The translations under genes and the position numbers were made by a program. DNA of 64,000 bases from Actinomycetes bacterium (lineage in GTDB: Bacteria > Actinomycetota > Acidimicrobiia > Acidimicrobiales > JAMCPL01): positions 41,365 to 105,364 of the forward strand of contig JAKBVZ010000036.1 of assembly GCA_021841005.1 (NCBI GenBank), written 5' to 3'. Shown here in pieces: positions 33,795 through 42,259 of this stretch. The notes under the pieces were generated by a model, which was not told the origin of the DNA, did no database searches, and was given only the letters and a program-made list of their open reading frames with translations. Numbering within the stretch: the stretch's first letter is position 1; each line of letters begins with the position of its first letter.

Positions 33795-35303
33795 TCAAGC
33801 CCAGGGCGTCTCGGCAATATAGCTGGAAAAGCCAAGTTTCCCTGGGTTGAGGATGCCAGTAGGGTCAAAGGCGTCCTTGAGTGCTTCCATGACCTTCCAT
33901 GTGGAGCCCATTGCGTCCCGGAGATATCTGGAACGTTGGATACCGATGCCGTGGTGATGACTGATGGTGCCGCCTGCCTGCATGACCGCCGCCATTACGC
34001 GTTGCCAGGCAGCATTGTAATACGCTTCTGCAGTCGCAGCGGTTCTTTCCCCGTCCATCTGACCCGCGAAAGTCATGTAGATGCATGCACCATCGATGTA
34101 ACTATGGGACAGGTGTGCTGACGCATACAATGTACCCTCGAGCGAGTGGAGTGACTCCATGCATCCGGTGTAAAGACTGTGGAGCTTGGACCATGATGCG
34201 GCCACTTCTATTGTATCCACAACTATCCCGCTCTTGTATAGAGGTGCCAGAGCGGAAACGTCGTTACGCTTCTCGAACCACCGGTCGACCAGGCCCGTAT
34301 CGGCTATCTCGCCACCCTGTGCGGCGCACTCTCGGTTCACAGCTGCACCTGTCCAGTCCAGGAGTCCCTGGTCTGCTTCATCGTACACAATAAGGATCGA
34401 AACCCCATCAGTTCCAAAGTGCAAGGCCGACTCGTCGCTATCGTACAGCCTCAATACTGCAGGAGTGGCACCGCTGCGCAATATCATCCTGCAAGCTTCC
34501 AGCCCATCCGAGAAGCGGGTGAACGACCAGGCTTGCCGGCAGCTTGCTGTCGGTACGGGGTGGATGGCAAGTGACGCCTCGGTGATGACCCCCAAGGTGC
34601 CTTCCGAGCCCATGAAGAGATGGTTGAGGTCGGGCCCGGTGGAGCTTCTGGGTGCAGTGTAACCCGTATGTATGATCGAAGAATCCGCCAGCACTACCTG
34701 TAGGCTTCTAGCCATGTCCTCCATCTTGCCATAGCGTGTCGAATACTGGCCAGCTGACCTGCAGGCCAGCCAACCACCTACGGTGGATATATCGAAGGAT
34801 TGAGGCCAGTGACCGAGCGTGAATCCGTTGTGTTGCAACTCATCCTCGAGCGGGGGGCCGAATGTACCTGCCCTGACTCTCGCTGTAAGAGACTTGGAAT
34901 CTATATCAAGTATTCCGGCCATAGTTGTCATGTCCAGTACTACTCCGCCGAACAGGGGTACTGCTCCACCGCATACTCCTGAACGGCCTGCTGACGTGGT
35001 GACCGGTACGTGAGATTCCCTGCATACGGCAAGTATACTTGCGACCTCCTCCGCGCTTGCTGCAACAGCTACCGCTGCCGGCAGTGCAGGTACCGTGCCA
35101 TCTATTGCCCACTTTATCGATATAGGCCACCAGTCCCTTGATGCTCCTTCCAGTGATGCATCGTCAGTAAGAACTACTTCGCAAATATCCTGCAGGCGCT
35201 CCAGGGTATCGTCATCTGGGATAACGCGAGGAACTTGCATGCGGCTGGGATGTCCAGCTGTGTTGCCACTGCCTGCCAGCTCTACGGGCTGCTGACGGCC
35301 CAT
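33795..35303 (-). CDS. FAD-linked oxidase, alkyldihydroxyacetonephosphate-synthase-like
   Basis: A PCMH-type FAD flavoprotein. FAD-binding motifs are PVTTSAGRSGVCGGAVPLFGGVVLDMT and GHWPQSFDISTVGGWLACRSAGQYSTRYGKMEDM; the C-terminal cap ends with AGGTISHHHGIGIQRSRYL, which resembles the SHHHGxGxxR active-site region of alkyl-DHAP synthase. In eukaryotes this enzyme makes the ether bond of plasmalogens; bacterial homologues are less defined and may be glycerol-linked or lactate/glycolate-type oxidases. The gene starts 28 bp after the glpD stop on the same strand, so a joint role in glycerophosphate metabolism is likely. Start 35303; MQVPRVIPDD is a possible later start. Confidence 0.82.
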   Translation of the reverse strand: MGRQQPVELAGSGNTAGHPSRMQVPRVIPDDDTLERLQDICEVVLTDDASLEGASRDWWPISIKWAIDGTVPALPAAVAVAASAEEVASILAVCRESHVPVTTSAGRSGVCGGAVPLFGGVVLDMTTMAGILDIDSKSLTARVRAGTFGPPLEDELQHNGFTLGHWPQSFDISTVGGWLACRSAGQYSTRYGKMEDMARSLQVVLADSSIIHTGYTAPRSSTGPDLNHLFMGSEGTLGVITEASLAIHPVPTASCRQAWSFTRFSDGLEACRMILRSGATPAVLRLYDSDESALHFGTDGVSILIVYDEADQGLLDWTGAAVNRECAAQGGEIADTGLVDRWFEKRNDVSALAPLYKSGIVVDTIEVAASWSKLHSLYTGCMESLHSLEGTLYASAHLSHSYIDGACIYMTFAGQMDGERTAATAEAYYNAAWQRVMAAVMQAGGTISHHHGIGIQRSRYLRDAMGSTWKVMEALKDAFDPTGILNPGKLGFSSYIAETPWA

Positions 35304-35330
35304 ATCGCGCGTGGTGTCCCTGGAGGCATC

Positions 35331-37184
35331 TCAGCCCCCCTCATCGGCTTTACCCGCAGGTGCGGTCTGAGAAAGGCCGCGAGCACGGCCAGTGCCTGCG
35401 CTGGCCCTCGAGTCGGCAGGAGAAAATGAAGGTGGTAAAGTATCTGGCGAGTTGTAGATCTGAGCCTGATGCTCGAGATCGCCGGTAAAGCTGTCTATTT
35501 CGTGTTGCACGTCAGATGGATCTCTCTGCCACGCTGCTGCCAGGGCGTCGCGCATGGTGTGAGCGGCTTCGCACGCTGCAGATGCATCCATGAGGGATAG
35601 GCGCATCCTTCGAGAAAAGACATCCTCAACCGTGCAGGCCATTTCCTTCTTTACCGCCCAGATGGCTTCCATCCTCAGATAGGGCGCTTCAGGGGAGAGA
35701 GGCTCCAGCGATCCTGGGTAGGAAGAGGCAAGCTCCACAAGGTTGGGCGTTTCGGTACCGTAGCGACTTACCAGGTGCGCCAGCCGATCAGGCTGGAGGC
35801 CCAGTCGATCGGCAGTGCTCGGTGCCAGAAGCTCCCTGAGAGCCAGGGTGTCTCCAGATCCAGCGATTCGTAGGTGCCGCGTTGCCGATCTGCCGGCGCC
35901 TGCAAACGTGGAAAGCGATCTTGCGGCCATGGCTCTGTCGACCGCCTCCTCCGCCATCTTCCTGTATGTGGTCAGCTTGCCGCCGGTAACCGTTACCAGG
36001 CCGCTACTGGACACCTGCACGCTGTGATGCCTGGATAGGTCAGCGGTACGATTTGATCGCTTGCCACCTGACCCACCAGCGAGCAGGGGGCGTACACCTG
36101 CCCAGCTTGCCGTGATGTCCGAGCGGGTGAGGCAGTTGTCGAGATGGGAGTTCACGGCATCGAGCAGGTAATCGACATCGTCGCTGGAGCACGGCGGATC
36201 ATCTATCGACCCTTGCCAATCGGTATCGGTGGTACCTATATAGGCATAAGATCCATCGTTCCACGGTATGACAAAGATACTCCTGCGGTCGCTTCGGACC
36301 GGTAGCACGGCTGCTGATTTTACAGGAAGCCTTGATAGCTTGAATGAGAGATGCACACCCTTGGCGGGCCTGATGGTCCTGCCGTGGCCTCCTGTGTCCA
36401 TGGCTCGTACGCTGTCCACCCAGGCGCCAGTGGCGTTCACGACCACATTTGCCCGTATCTCGAAGTCGGTGCCGGGCTCCTGCGAATTGCTGTAGGGTAA
36501 GCGTGAACCAGCGGAAACTGCACGGACGAACCCAGCGCTGTCATGCAGCAACCCGGTCGCTTCTACGTAGTTGGCACACACCCCGCCATAGTGTCGTGCA
36601 GCTGTTGTCAGGATGGCAAGAGTGAGGCGTGCATCGTCTCCGCTTGCATCGTAGTACATGAACCCGCTCTCAACGCGGTCCTTGCCGAGAGCGGGCAGCA
36701 GATCTAACACATCACCTTGCGATAAGCGCGAGTGGAGTTTCCCTATGCGCATGCCGCCCGTGAGGTCGTACATCCATAATGCAGCGGAGATGGCTGCAGT
36801 TGTGGATAGCGTTACCCCAGGACGTTTCGAGGAGAAAATAGGGATGACGAAAGGAAGCGGTTTCACAAGGTGCGGCGCGTTGTCGAGGAGGCGCTGGCGC
36901 TCGTGCAGGGCTTCATACACGAGAGTGAAGTCACCATGCTGGAGGTAGCGAAGGCCGCCATGTACGAGCTTGGACGACCTGGATGACGTGCCTGAAGCGA
37001 AGTCATTGCGTTCGATAAGAGCGACCTTCAAGCCTCTTGCTGCGGCATCCAGCGCGGTCCCAGCCCCGGTGATACCTCCTCCAATCACCAGCAGGTCGAA
37101 TGTTTCGCTTTGCAACCTTTGCAAGGCCGTGTTCCGGTCCAACGCATCGTCGGTAGCTGGTCGAGCACGGTACATACGGGTCAC
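35331..37184 (-). CDS. glpD: Aerobic glycerol-3-phosphate dehydrogenase
   Basis: GlpD oxidises glycerol-3-phosphate to DHAP at the membrane, passing electrons to quinone. It has the FAD Rossmann motif FDLLVIGGGITGAGTALDAAARGLKVALIERNDF, then ASGTSSRSSKLVHGGLRYLQ, GVRPLLAGG, and VTGGKLTTYRKMAEEAVD, and the C-terminal DAO_C domain. Length of 617 is slightly above the usual 510-580 because of a Pro/Ser/Ala-rich tail after residue 585. GTG 37184 or ATG 37175 starts the protein. Both lie in the first unit of a 71-bp tandem repeat, so upstream copies carry the same start region and would encode a 24-residue dead-end peptide. Confidence 0.92.
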   Translation of the reverse strand: MTRMYRARPATDDALDRNTALQRLQSETFDLLVIGGGITGAGTALDAAARGLKVALIERNDFASGTSSRSSKLVHGGLRYLQHGDFTLVYEALHERQRLLDNAPHLVKPLPFVIPIFSSKRPGVTLSTTAAISAALWMYDLTGGMRIGKLHSRLSQGDVLDLLPALGKDRVESGFMYYDASGDDARLTLAILTTAARHYGGVCANYVEATGLLHDSAGFVRAVSAGSRLPYSNSQEPGTDFEIRANVVVNATGAWVDSVRAMDTGGHGRTIRPAKGVHLSFKLSRLPVKSAAVLPVRSDRRSIFVIPWNDGSYAYIGTTDTDWQGSIDDPPCSSDDVDYLLDAVNSHLDNCLTRSDITASWAGVRPLLAGGSGGKRSNRTADLSRHHSVQVSSSGLVTVTGGKLTTYRKMAEEAVDRAMAARSLSTFAGAGRSATRHLRIAGSGDTLALRELLAPSTADRLGLQPDRLAHLVSRYGTETPNLVELASSYPGSLEPLSPEAPYLRMEAIWAVKKEMACTVEDVFSRRMRLSLMDASAACEAAHTMRDALAAAWQRDPSDVQHEIDSFTGDLEHQAQIYNSPDTLPPSFSPADSRASAGTGRARGLSQTAPAGKADEGG

Positions 37185-37341
37185 TGTCTTGCGGCTTCCG
37201 GCCTTACCTGCACATACCCCTGCAGGGCTGGTCGAGCACGGTACATACGGGTCACTGTCTTGCGGCTTCCGGCCTTACCTGCACATACCCCTGCAGGGCT
37301 GGTCGAGCACGGTACATACGGGTCACTGTCTTGCGGCTTCC
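37157..37341. repeat. 71-bp tandem repeat, 2.6 copies, at the glpD start (locus H)
   Basis: Identical units begin at 37157, 37228 and 37299; the third stops after 43 bp. Here spacer as well as repeat is duplicated. Each unit includes GTG-ACC-CGT-ATG, the glpD start region, and a CTGCA/TGCAG dyad. Confidence 0.96.
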
Positions 37342-37465
37342 TTCACGACACTATATTACCGGCTGGTATGCCGCTCATCCAATCGGTCAGGACAAATGCA
37401 CATCAATATCACTTGAGAGTGACTATCATTAAGGATATGCCTGCTAAGATGTAACAACAGTCATC

Positions 37466-37930
37466 ATGAAAGAGATGAATGAATTGGTGGAGATGTTCAG
37501 GGAACGTGGATACAGGATCACCCCGCAACGCCAATGTGTGTTCAGGCTGCTGCAGGGGAATACCTCGCATCCATCCGCAGAAAGTATTTATCGTGAGGCG
37601 AGAAAGGAAATGAGTTCCCTGTCGCTCCAGACGGTGTACAGGACACTGGCGGAACTGGTGTCTCTGGGGGAACTCATTCCCGTAGACCTGGGTACCGGAA
37701 CGGTCAGATTCGATCCCTTTGTGGAGGTGCCCCATCATCACCTGGTGTGCCGATCATGCGGCAAGGTGAGTGATCTTTTCGCCGATCTCCGGCCACCGGA
37801 TATGCCGGAAGGTTATGCGCAGGATTTCGAGGTTTCATCTACCGAGATTGTATTTCGTGGCATATGCAAAGCATGCATGGCCAGTAGAGAGGATCTGGGA
37901 GAACGGGAGTACCGGGTTTCCAGTAAGTAG
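37466..37930 (+). CDS. Fur-family regulator (PerR-like)
   Basis: A Fur-type metalloregulator of 154 residues. The winged helix contains GYRITPQRQCVFRLL, HPSAESIYREA and LSLQTVYRTLAELVSLGEL; the dimer domain has VPHHHLVCRSCGKVSDL and GICKACMAS, giving two CxxC pairs for structural zinc and the HHH regulatory site. The sequence alone cannot decide between iron (Fur), peroxide (PerR) and zinc sensing. Location directly upstream of rubrerythrin argues for a peroxide or iron role. ATG 37466 or 37475 starts it. The stop codon overlaps a 21-bp palindrome that may be its operator. Confidence 0.9.
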   Translation: MKEMNELVEMFRERGYRITPQRQCVFRLLQGNTSHPSAESIYREARKEMSSLSLQTVYRTLAELVSLGELIPVDLGTGTVRFDPFVEVPHHHLVCRSCGKVSDLFADLRPPDMPEGYAQDFEVSSTEIVFRGICKACMASREDLGEREYRVSSK

Positions 37931-37950
37931 TACAATATCATGTATTGTAC
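37930..37950. promoter_or_regulatory. Palindromic candidate Fur/PerR operator
   Basis: GTACAATA-TCATG-TATTGTAC has perfect 8-bp arms and lies between the Fur-family gene and rubrerythrin, 48 bp before the rubrerythrin start. Size and AT-rich symmetry resemble Fur-superfamily boxes. Confidence 0.6.
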
Positions 37951-37997
37951 AAATATAGGTAATATAGACAACAACTAGAAATGGAGGAATGACAAAC

Positions 37998-38417
37998 ATG
38001 GCATCTTTAAAAGGATCCAAGACTGAAACCAACCTGAAAGAAGCTTTTGCCGGTGAGAGCCAAGCAAACCGCCGTTACATGTACTTTGCCCGTAAGGCGG
38101 ACGTAGAGGGCTATCCGGAAGTGGCGGCGCTCTTTCGCTCGGTGGGAGAGGGCGAGACGGGGCATGCCTTTGGCCATTTTGATTACCTGAGCGAGGTTGG
38201 CGACCCTGTCACGGGTCATGCAGTAGGCTCTACAACCGACAACCTGCGGTCTGCGATTGAGGGCGAGACCTACGAATACACGGAGATGTATCCTGGTTTC
38301 GCTAGAACGGCTCGCGATGAAGGTTTTGAAGAAATTGGGGAATGGTTTGAGACTCTTGCACGCGCAGAGAAGAGCCATGCTGGTAAGTTTAAGGAAGGGT
38401 TGGAGTCGATCGTCTGA
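37998..38417 (+). CDS. Rubrerythrin (diiron domain only)
   Basis: A ferritin-like diiron peroxidase of 139 residues. It begins [34 protein letters not shown], with the first metal ligands in the ExxxxR..Y segment, and continues [27 protein letters not shown] and [15 protein letters not shown], covering the usual E..ExxH pairs. No rubredoxin domain follows, so electrons must come from another protein, plausibly the Fe-S protein encoded next. ATG 37998 is chosen because GGAGG at 37983-37987 is ten bases upstream; ATG 37989 sits one base from it. A stem-loop follows the gene. Confidence 0.93.
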   Translation: MASLKGSKTETNLKEAFAGESQANRRYMYFARKADVEGYPEVAALFRSVGEGETGHAFGHFDYLSEVGDPVTGHAVGSTTDNLRSAIEGETYEYTEMYPGFARTARDEGFEEIGEWFETLARAEKSHAGKFKEGLESIV

Positions 38418-38442
38418 ATTCCCCCCCGTATTCGGTCGGTCG

Positions 38443-38477
38443 AGCTGGTTGCAGGATCCCTCCCCGCGCAACCAGCT
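38443..38477 (+). terminator. Stem-loop after rubrerythrin
   Basis: AGCTGGTTGC and GCAACCAGCT make a perfect 10-bp stem with a 15-nt loop, 26 bp after the stop. Only a few T bases follow, so it may attenuate rather than end transcription into the next gene. Confidence 0.55.
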
Positions 38478-38516
38478 TCTCCAACCCTGCTGTGTGCAGT
38501 GAGGTAGTGTGGTACT

Positions 38517-40079
38517 GTGTCTACAACCTACAATCCTGATGATCTTCCGTTCTCGGACCCTGGCGACCTGCGCCAGGAATTGGGAAGGGTGTTCGAAATC
38601 TGCCATGGCTGCAGGGTCTGTTTCAATCTATGCCCATCGTTCAACGATCTATTCAATGCAATAGATCGGTACGATGGGCAGCCCGCGCGCATGACCTTTG
38701 CTGAGCAGGACAAGGTTACACAGGAATGCTACCAGTGCAAACTCTGCGCTCTCCGGTGCCCGTACGTCCCCCCGCACGAATGGTTGGTGGATTTCCCGAA
38801 GCTGATGATGCGTGCGATGATCCAGAGGCGGGTAGCCGGCCATATGCCTCTTAGGGAAAGGATATCTGATGAAGTACTTTCCAGAACGGATCTTTCCGGC
38901 AGGGTGGCAACGGCATTTGCGGATCTCGTCAATCCTGTGCTCGCAGCCAGGAACGGCACTGCGCGTAAAGTAATGGATATCACATCGGGCGTATCCTCCC
39001 AACGGCTGCTGCCGCCTTACGCGAAACGGAGATTCTCGACATGGTTCAGGAGAGACCACGTCGAGAAGGTGGCGATACGGGGAAGTCGAACCATCGCACA
39101 ACAAGTAGACAGCGATGGAGAGGATGCCAGCGTGAGCGGTGCCAGCGTGAATCGTGGAGGTGAGGTTGGAGCGCTGGAGTCCAACAGCGCTACAGTTCAT
39201 ATAGGAGAGAGTGCAGGATCAAGTTTGCCGGTTACCGGGCCCGCGACGTACAAGCGAGAAGTGGCCATATTCCCTACCTGTTTCGTAGAGTACATGGACC
39301 CTGGTATAGGCAGGGATCTGGTAGGCGTTCTGGAGCATACCGGAACAGCTTGTACCTTGCCGCAGGGAATCCGGTGTTGTGGGGCCCCCTGGCTTCACTC
39401 CGGCCGTATCGATCGATTCCGCAAAGTTGCAAAAGCAAACATCGAAGCCATGCAGGATAGCATGAAACGTGGCAGTCCGGTCATAGTACCCCAAGCTACC
39501 TGCGGCTATGTCATGCGAAAGGACTACCCAGCCCTGATCGACGGTGAGGAAGCGAAGCTTCTGGCATCTCGGGTACGTGACCCGGCTGAATACCTACTGG
39601 ATCTGCGCCGGACAGAGAGGGAGGTCTTTGACAGCTCATTTCCGCCCGAAGTTGTCGGGGGTGCCGGCGAATCTGGAGTTGCCCGCCGAGCTGGTCTACA
39701 GTTAGATGGAGGGACTGGCGACGTAGCAGGGAAGGTGGGCTCTCCAGAAAATAAGGCGATCACCTATCACGTCGCCTGCCATACTCAAGCTCAGGGAATT
39801 GGATTGAAGGAGCGTGACCTCCTCAAGCTGGCTGGTTACGAGGTCAACCTGGTCAACAAGTGCGCCGGCATAGATGGTACATGGGGGTACAGGTCGAAGA
39901 ACTATTCTTTGGCCCGTGGTGTCGCTCAACCGATGAAGAGGGCGATAGAAGGTGGTGGTAGCGATGATGTGTGCGGGGATTGCCACCTGGCAAACTACGC
40001 CATCCTCGAGGAGACCGGTATCCGACCGGTGCATCCTATCCAGGCGATAGCTCGTGCGTATGGCATATATCCAGATTGA
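38517..40079 (+). CDS. GlpC/HdrD-like Fe-S protein linked to rubrerythrin
   Basis: The N-terminus has two [4Fe-4S] motifs, [12 protein letters not shown] and [12 protein letters not shown]. Two Cys-rich CCG-type domains follow: [16 protein letters not shown]...[14 protein letters not shown], and [15 protein letters not shown]...[14 protein letters not shown] with [11 protein letters not shown]. This matches the heterodisulfide-reductase-related proteins that cluster with rubrerythrin and DUF3501. A role in passing electrons to rubrerythrin is an inference from that clustering. A hydrophilic Ser/Gly/Glu insertion (residues about 200-238) separates the ferredoxin part from the CCG domains and contains a short GASVSGASV duplication. 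GTG 38517 is the start. Confidence 0.88.
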   Translation: MSTTYNPDDLPFSDPGDLRQELGRVFEICHGCRVCFNLCPSFNDLFNAIDRYDGQPARMTFAEQDKVTQECYQCKLCALRCPYVPPHEWLVDFPKLMMRAMIQRRVAGHMPLRERISDEVLSRTDLSGRVATAFADLVNPVLAARNGTARKVMDITSGVSSQRLLPPYAKRRFSTWFRRDHVEKVAIRGSRTIAQQVDSDGEDASVSGASVNRGGEVGALESNSATVHIGESAGSSLPVTGPATYKREVAIFPTCFVEYMDPGIGRDLVGVLEHTGTACTLPQGIRCCGAPWLHSGRIDRFRKVAKANIEAMQDSMKRGSPVIVPQATCGYVMRKDYPALIDGEEAKLLASRVRDPAEYLLDLRRTEREVFDSSFPPEVVGGAGESGVARRAGLQLDGGTGDVAGKVGSPENKAITYHVACHTQAQGIGLKERDLLKLAGYEVNLVNKCAGIDGTWGYRSKNYSLARGVAQPMKRAIEGGGSDDVCGDCHLANYAILEETGIRPVHPIQAIARAYGIYPD

Positions 40080-40223
40080 CACTTGAGCTAACGAAGGCGC
40101 AAGTCCCTTCCGTGGTAGGACGGTCAAACGATAAAAGGCAAGCAACTATGCCTCTTGGCCTCTTGGTGAGCAGCGATGTTCAGGCAGGTGGAGGCGGGTG
40201 AACAGTAAAGGAGGAGTGATCAG

Positions 40224-40823
40224 ATGGATGAGCTTGTTCTGAACGACATATGGGACTTGCGTGAATATGAAAGGCGAAGGAACGAGTACCGTTCCTGGAT
40301 AATGGAGCGGAAGCGTAATCGCAGGGTCGCCCTAGGCGACTTCGTTACTCTGGTATTCGAGAACAGGGACACCGTCAAGTTCCAGATCCAGGAGATGGTT
40401 CGAGCTGAGCGGATGATCAGCGATGAGCAGGTACAGGGGGAACTCGATATCTACAACGCCCTCATACCGGCCACAGGCGAGCTCTCGGCAACGTTGTTCC
40501 TGGAACTTGTGGATGAAGAGTCACTCCGCAACTGGCTTCCAAAATTAGCGTACATAGAGAGATCCATCGAATTGCACCTTGGTGGTGAGGATGGCAATGC
40601 CAAGGTTGTGACCTGCTTCCCCGAGAAAGCACATGAAGCGATGCTTACTAGGGAGGATGTGACATCGACGGTTCACTACATACGATTCAAACTGGAAGGA
40701 CCCGACATCGAGTCGCTTCGCAACGGCGGCGGCACACTTGTGGCAAACCATCCTTACTATAAAGCCACCACTGAATTGGGCCGTCAGGTAGTTGACCAGC
40801 TACTGGCAGATCTGTCCGGCTGA
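40224..40823 (+). CDS. DUF3501 family protein
   Basis: A cytoplasmic protein of 199 residues matching DUF3501: LNDIWDLREYERRRNEYR near the start, RRVALGDFVTLVFENRDTVKFQIQEMVRAERM, and HYIRFKLE. Its function is not known; in many bacteria it lies next to rubrerythrin and a GlpC-like Fe-S protein, as here. ATG 40224 has a strong AAAGGAGG site nine to ten bases upstream. It ends the Fur-rubrerythrin-FeS-DUF3501 group; a perfect 10-bp hairpin follows about 110 bp downstream. Confidence 0.88.
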   Translation: MDELVLNDIWDLREYERRRNEYRSWIMERKRNRRVALGDFVTLVFENRDTVKFQIQEMVRAERMISDEQVQGELDIYNALIPATGELSATLFLELVDEESLRNWLPKLAYIERSIELHLGGEDGNAKVVTCFPEKAHEAMLTREDVTSTVHYIRFKLEGPDIESLRNGGGTLVANHPYYKATTELGRQVVDQLLADLSG

Positions 40824-40935
40824 TACATGACCTGTGGGCTCGGCATGGCCTTGAACTTACATGGCCTTGATACACAGCTACGTTGGACCGTATGTTGGAC
40901 CGTATGCGCTCAGGTGGTGACCGTATCGTGAGCGA

Positions 40936-40958
40936 CGATGCCTTGGTGCAAGGCATCG
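40936..40958. terminator. Perfect hairpin between convergent genes
   Basis: CGATGCCTTG and CAAGGCATCG form a 10-bp stem with a 3-nt loop in the 234-bp gap between DUF3501 and the convergent thioesterase. No T-tract on either strand. A 12-bp direct repeat TTGGACCGTATG lies just before it (40883-40906). Confidence 0.5.
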
Positions 40959-41057
40959 TGTCCAGTCATTGCCGAGGTCGTTACTGGGTCTGCCGCCGTG
41001 TCCGGCGTGGCACGGCTACTGTTGCTGGGGCTTTAGCTGGCGTGGCTGCTGGAATAG

Positions 41058-41837
41058 TCATTGGCGGCGAGATGTCGTGGTGGCTCTGGCGCTGAGAGCG
41101 TTCAGCTTCTCTTGGCTTAGTGTAATGAATATACCTTCTGCCTCTGCTGTCAACTCCCCATTGTAGGATATTTGTCCTACAGCAATAGTCTTTCGGCTGC
41201 CCTTTTCCTTGATGCTTGCCATGAGCTCCAAGGTGTGCCAGAGAGGCGTGGGTTTCCTATAGCGTATGTTCAATGTGCCCGTCATGGCAGGCGATCCGGC
41301 TGCGAAGTTGGCAAGACCCAGTAGCTCATCGAAAATTGCCGCGATAATTCCACCGTGCACGCAACCCGGAGGTCCCTGGTACGCGGTACCGAGCCACACT
41401 GTTCCCGTAATCTCCCCATTACTGTGGATGCTTGCTTTTACTGGAGGAGCCAATGGGTTGCATATCCCCATTACGGGGCTGAGGGGAACATAGTCGAGTG
41501 GATCTCGTTCGGGCGGCAGGTTCGTCGCTTTTGAGTTTACCAGTGCCATTTCCTCGGCTGTCGAACCATGTTGTACCAATCCTGCCCGCAAAGGGTCTTC
41601 TACCGTATCCACTGCCACTCTGATGGTTGCCATCAGAGTGTCGTACTGGTGGCTGCTCAGACGGGATCTGGCAGTGAGGTCGATCAGTCGCCTTACTTGT
41701 ATGGCCAGTTCGGCCTGTCCAGGAGTACCCTTGAAGTCGTTCGTAGCGACCACCGGTTCCGGCTCGAATAATGTATTTCCCTCGGCGTTTGTCTCAGTGC
41801 CGGGAGTCTCTGAATTATCATATGGTACGCGTTGCAT
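41058..41837 (-). CDS. PaaI-type hotdog thioesterase
   Basis: The C-terminal half is a hotdog-fold acyl-CoA thioesterase domain: PVKASIHSNGEITGTVWLGTAYQGPPGCVHGGIIAAIFDELLG (the HGG..D/E active-site helix), TGTLNIRYRKPTPL and GELTAEAEGIFITL. The N-terminal 110 residues are acidic and helical and not part of the hotdog. It probably hydrolyses an acyl-CoA; the two acyl-CoA dehydrogenases and the CoA lyase in this window fit an organism active in acyl-CoA metabolism. ATG 41837 is preferred for its AAGGTGG site; the frame is open from 41846. Confidence 0.85.
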   Translation of the reverse strand: MQRVPYDNSETPGTETNAEGNTLFEPEPVVATNDFKGTPGQAELAIQVRRLIDLTARSRLSSHQYDTLMATIRVAVDTVEDPLRAGLVQHGSTAEEMALVNSKATNLPPERDPLDYVPLSPVMGICNPLAPPVKASIHSNGEITGTVWLGTAYQGPPGCVHGGIIAAIFDELLGLANFAAGSPAMTGTLNIRYRKPTPLWHTLELMASIKEKGSRKTIAVGQISYNGELTAEAEGIFITLSQEKLNALSARATTTSRRQ

Positions 41838-42058
41838 ATAAACCACCTTGCCTAATTTGCCTCGCCTTGTCCAGCCGGTGCCTTATATATGTCGAGGCCG
41901 TATAGCTATCAATGTGTCTCTACGCGATCAAGTATGGGCCGGTTGGATCTGGAGCACTCTTCATGGTATCCACCACAACGGTCACGAGTGTCAAGCTCCA
42001 GTGAAACAGTCCGCACTGGCGAATTAGTCAACTAGAGGGCAGAGAAGAAATTACTCCA

Positions 42059-42259
42059 ATGACTATCACAACGACAACTGTTGGCGACACGAGCCACCAA
42101 AATGGTGGTGTGACCGAACCACCAACACCGAACCCCGAGGTTCTCGAGCGCTCCGCGGGACGCCGACAGTTCTCGGCCAAGTACAAGACCAGGATCCTCG
42201 CCGAGTACGAAGCGCTGCCTCGCCGGCTCCCCTGTCACAACAGCTGGCAGTGTAAGTAA
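42059..42259 (+). pseudogene. Truncated IS3-family transposase OrfA
   Basis: The N-terminal 52 residues (ending RRQFSAKYKTRILAEYEALP) match the beginning of IS3-type OrfA, whose helix-turn-helix region begins 'R.FSAEYK.RIL.EYE'. The homology stops at about 42220 and unrelated sequence takes over for a dozen codons. No OrfB or right end is present. It is a fragment joined to the remains of a surface-protein gene. Confidence 0.72.
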
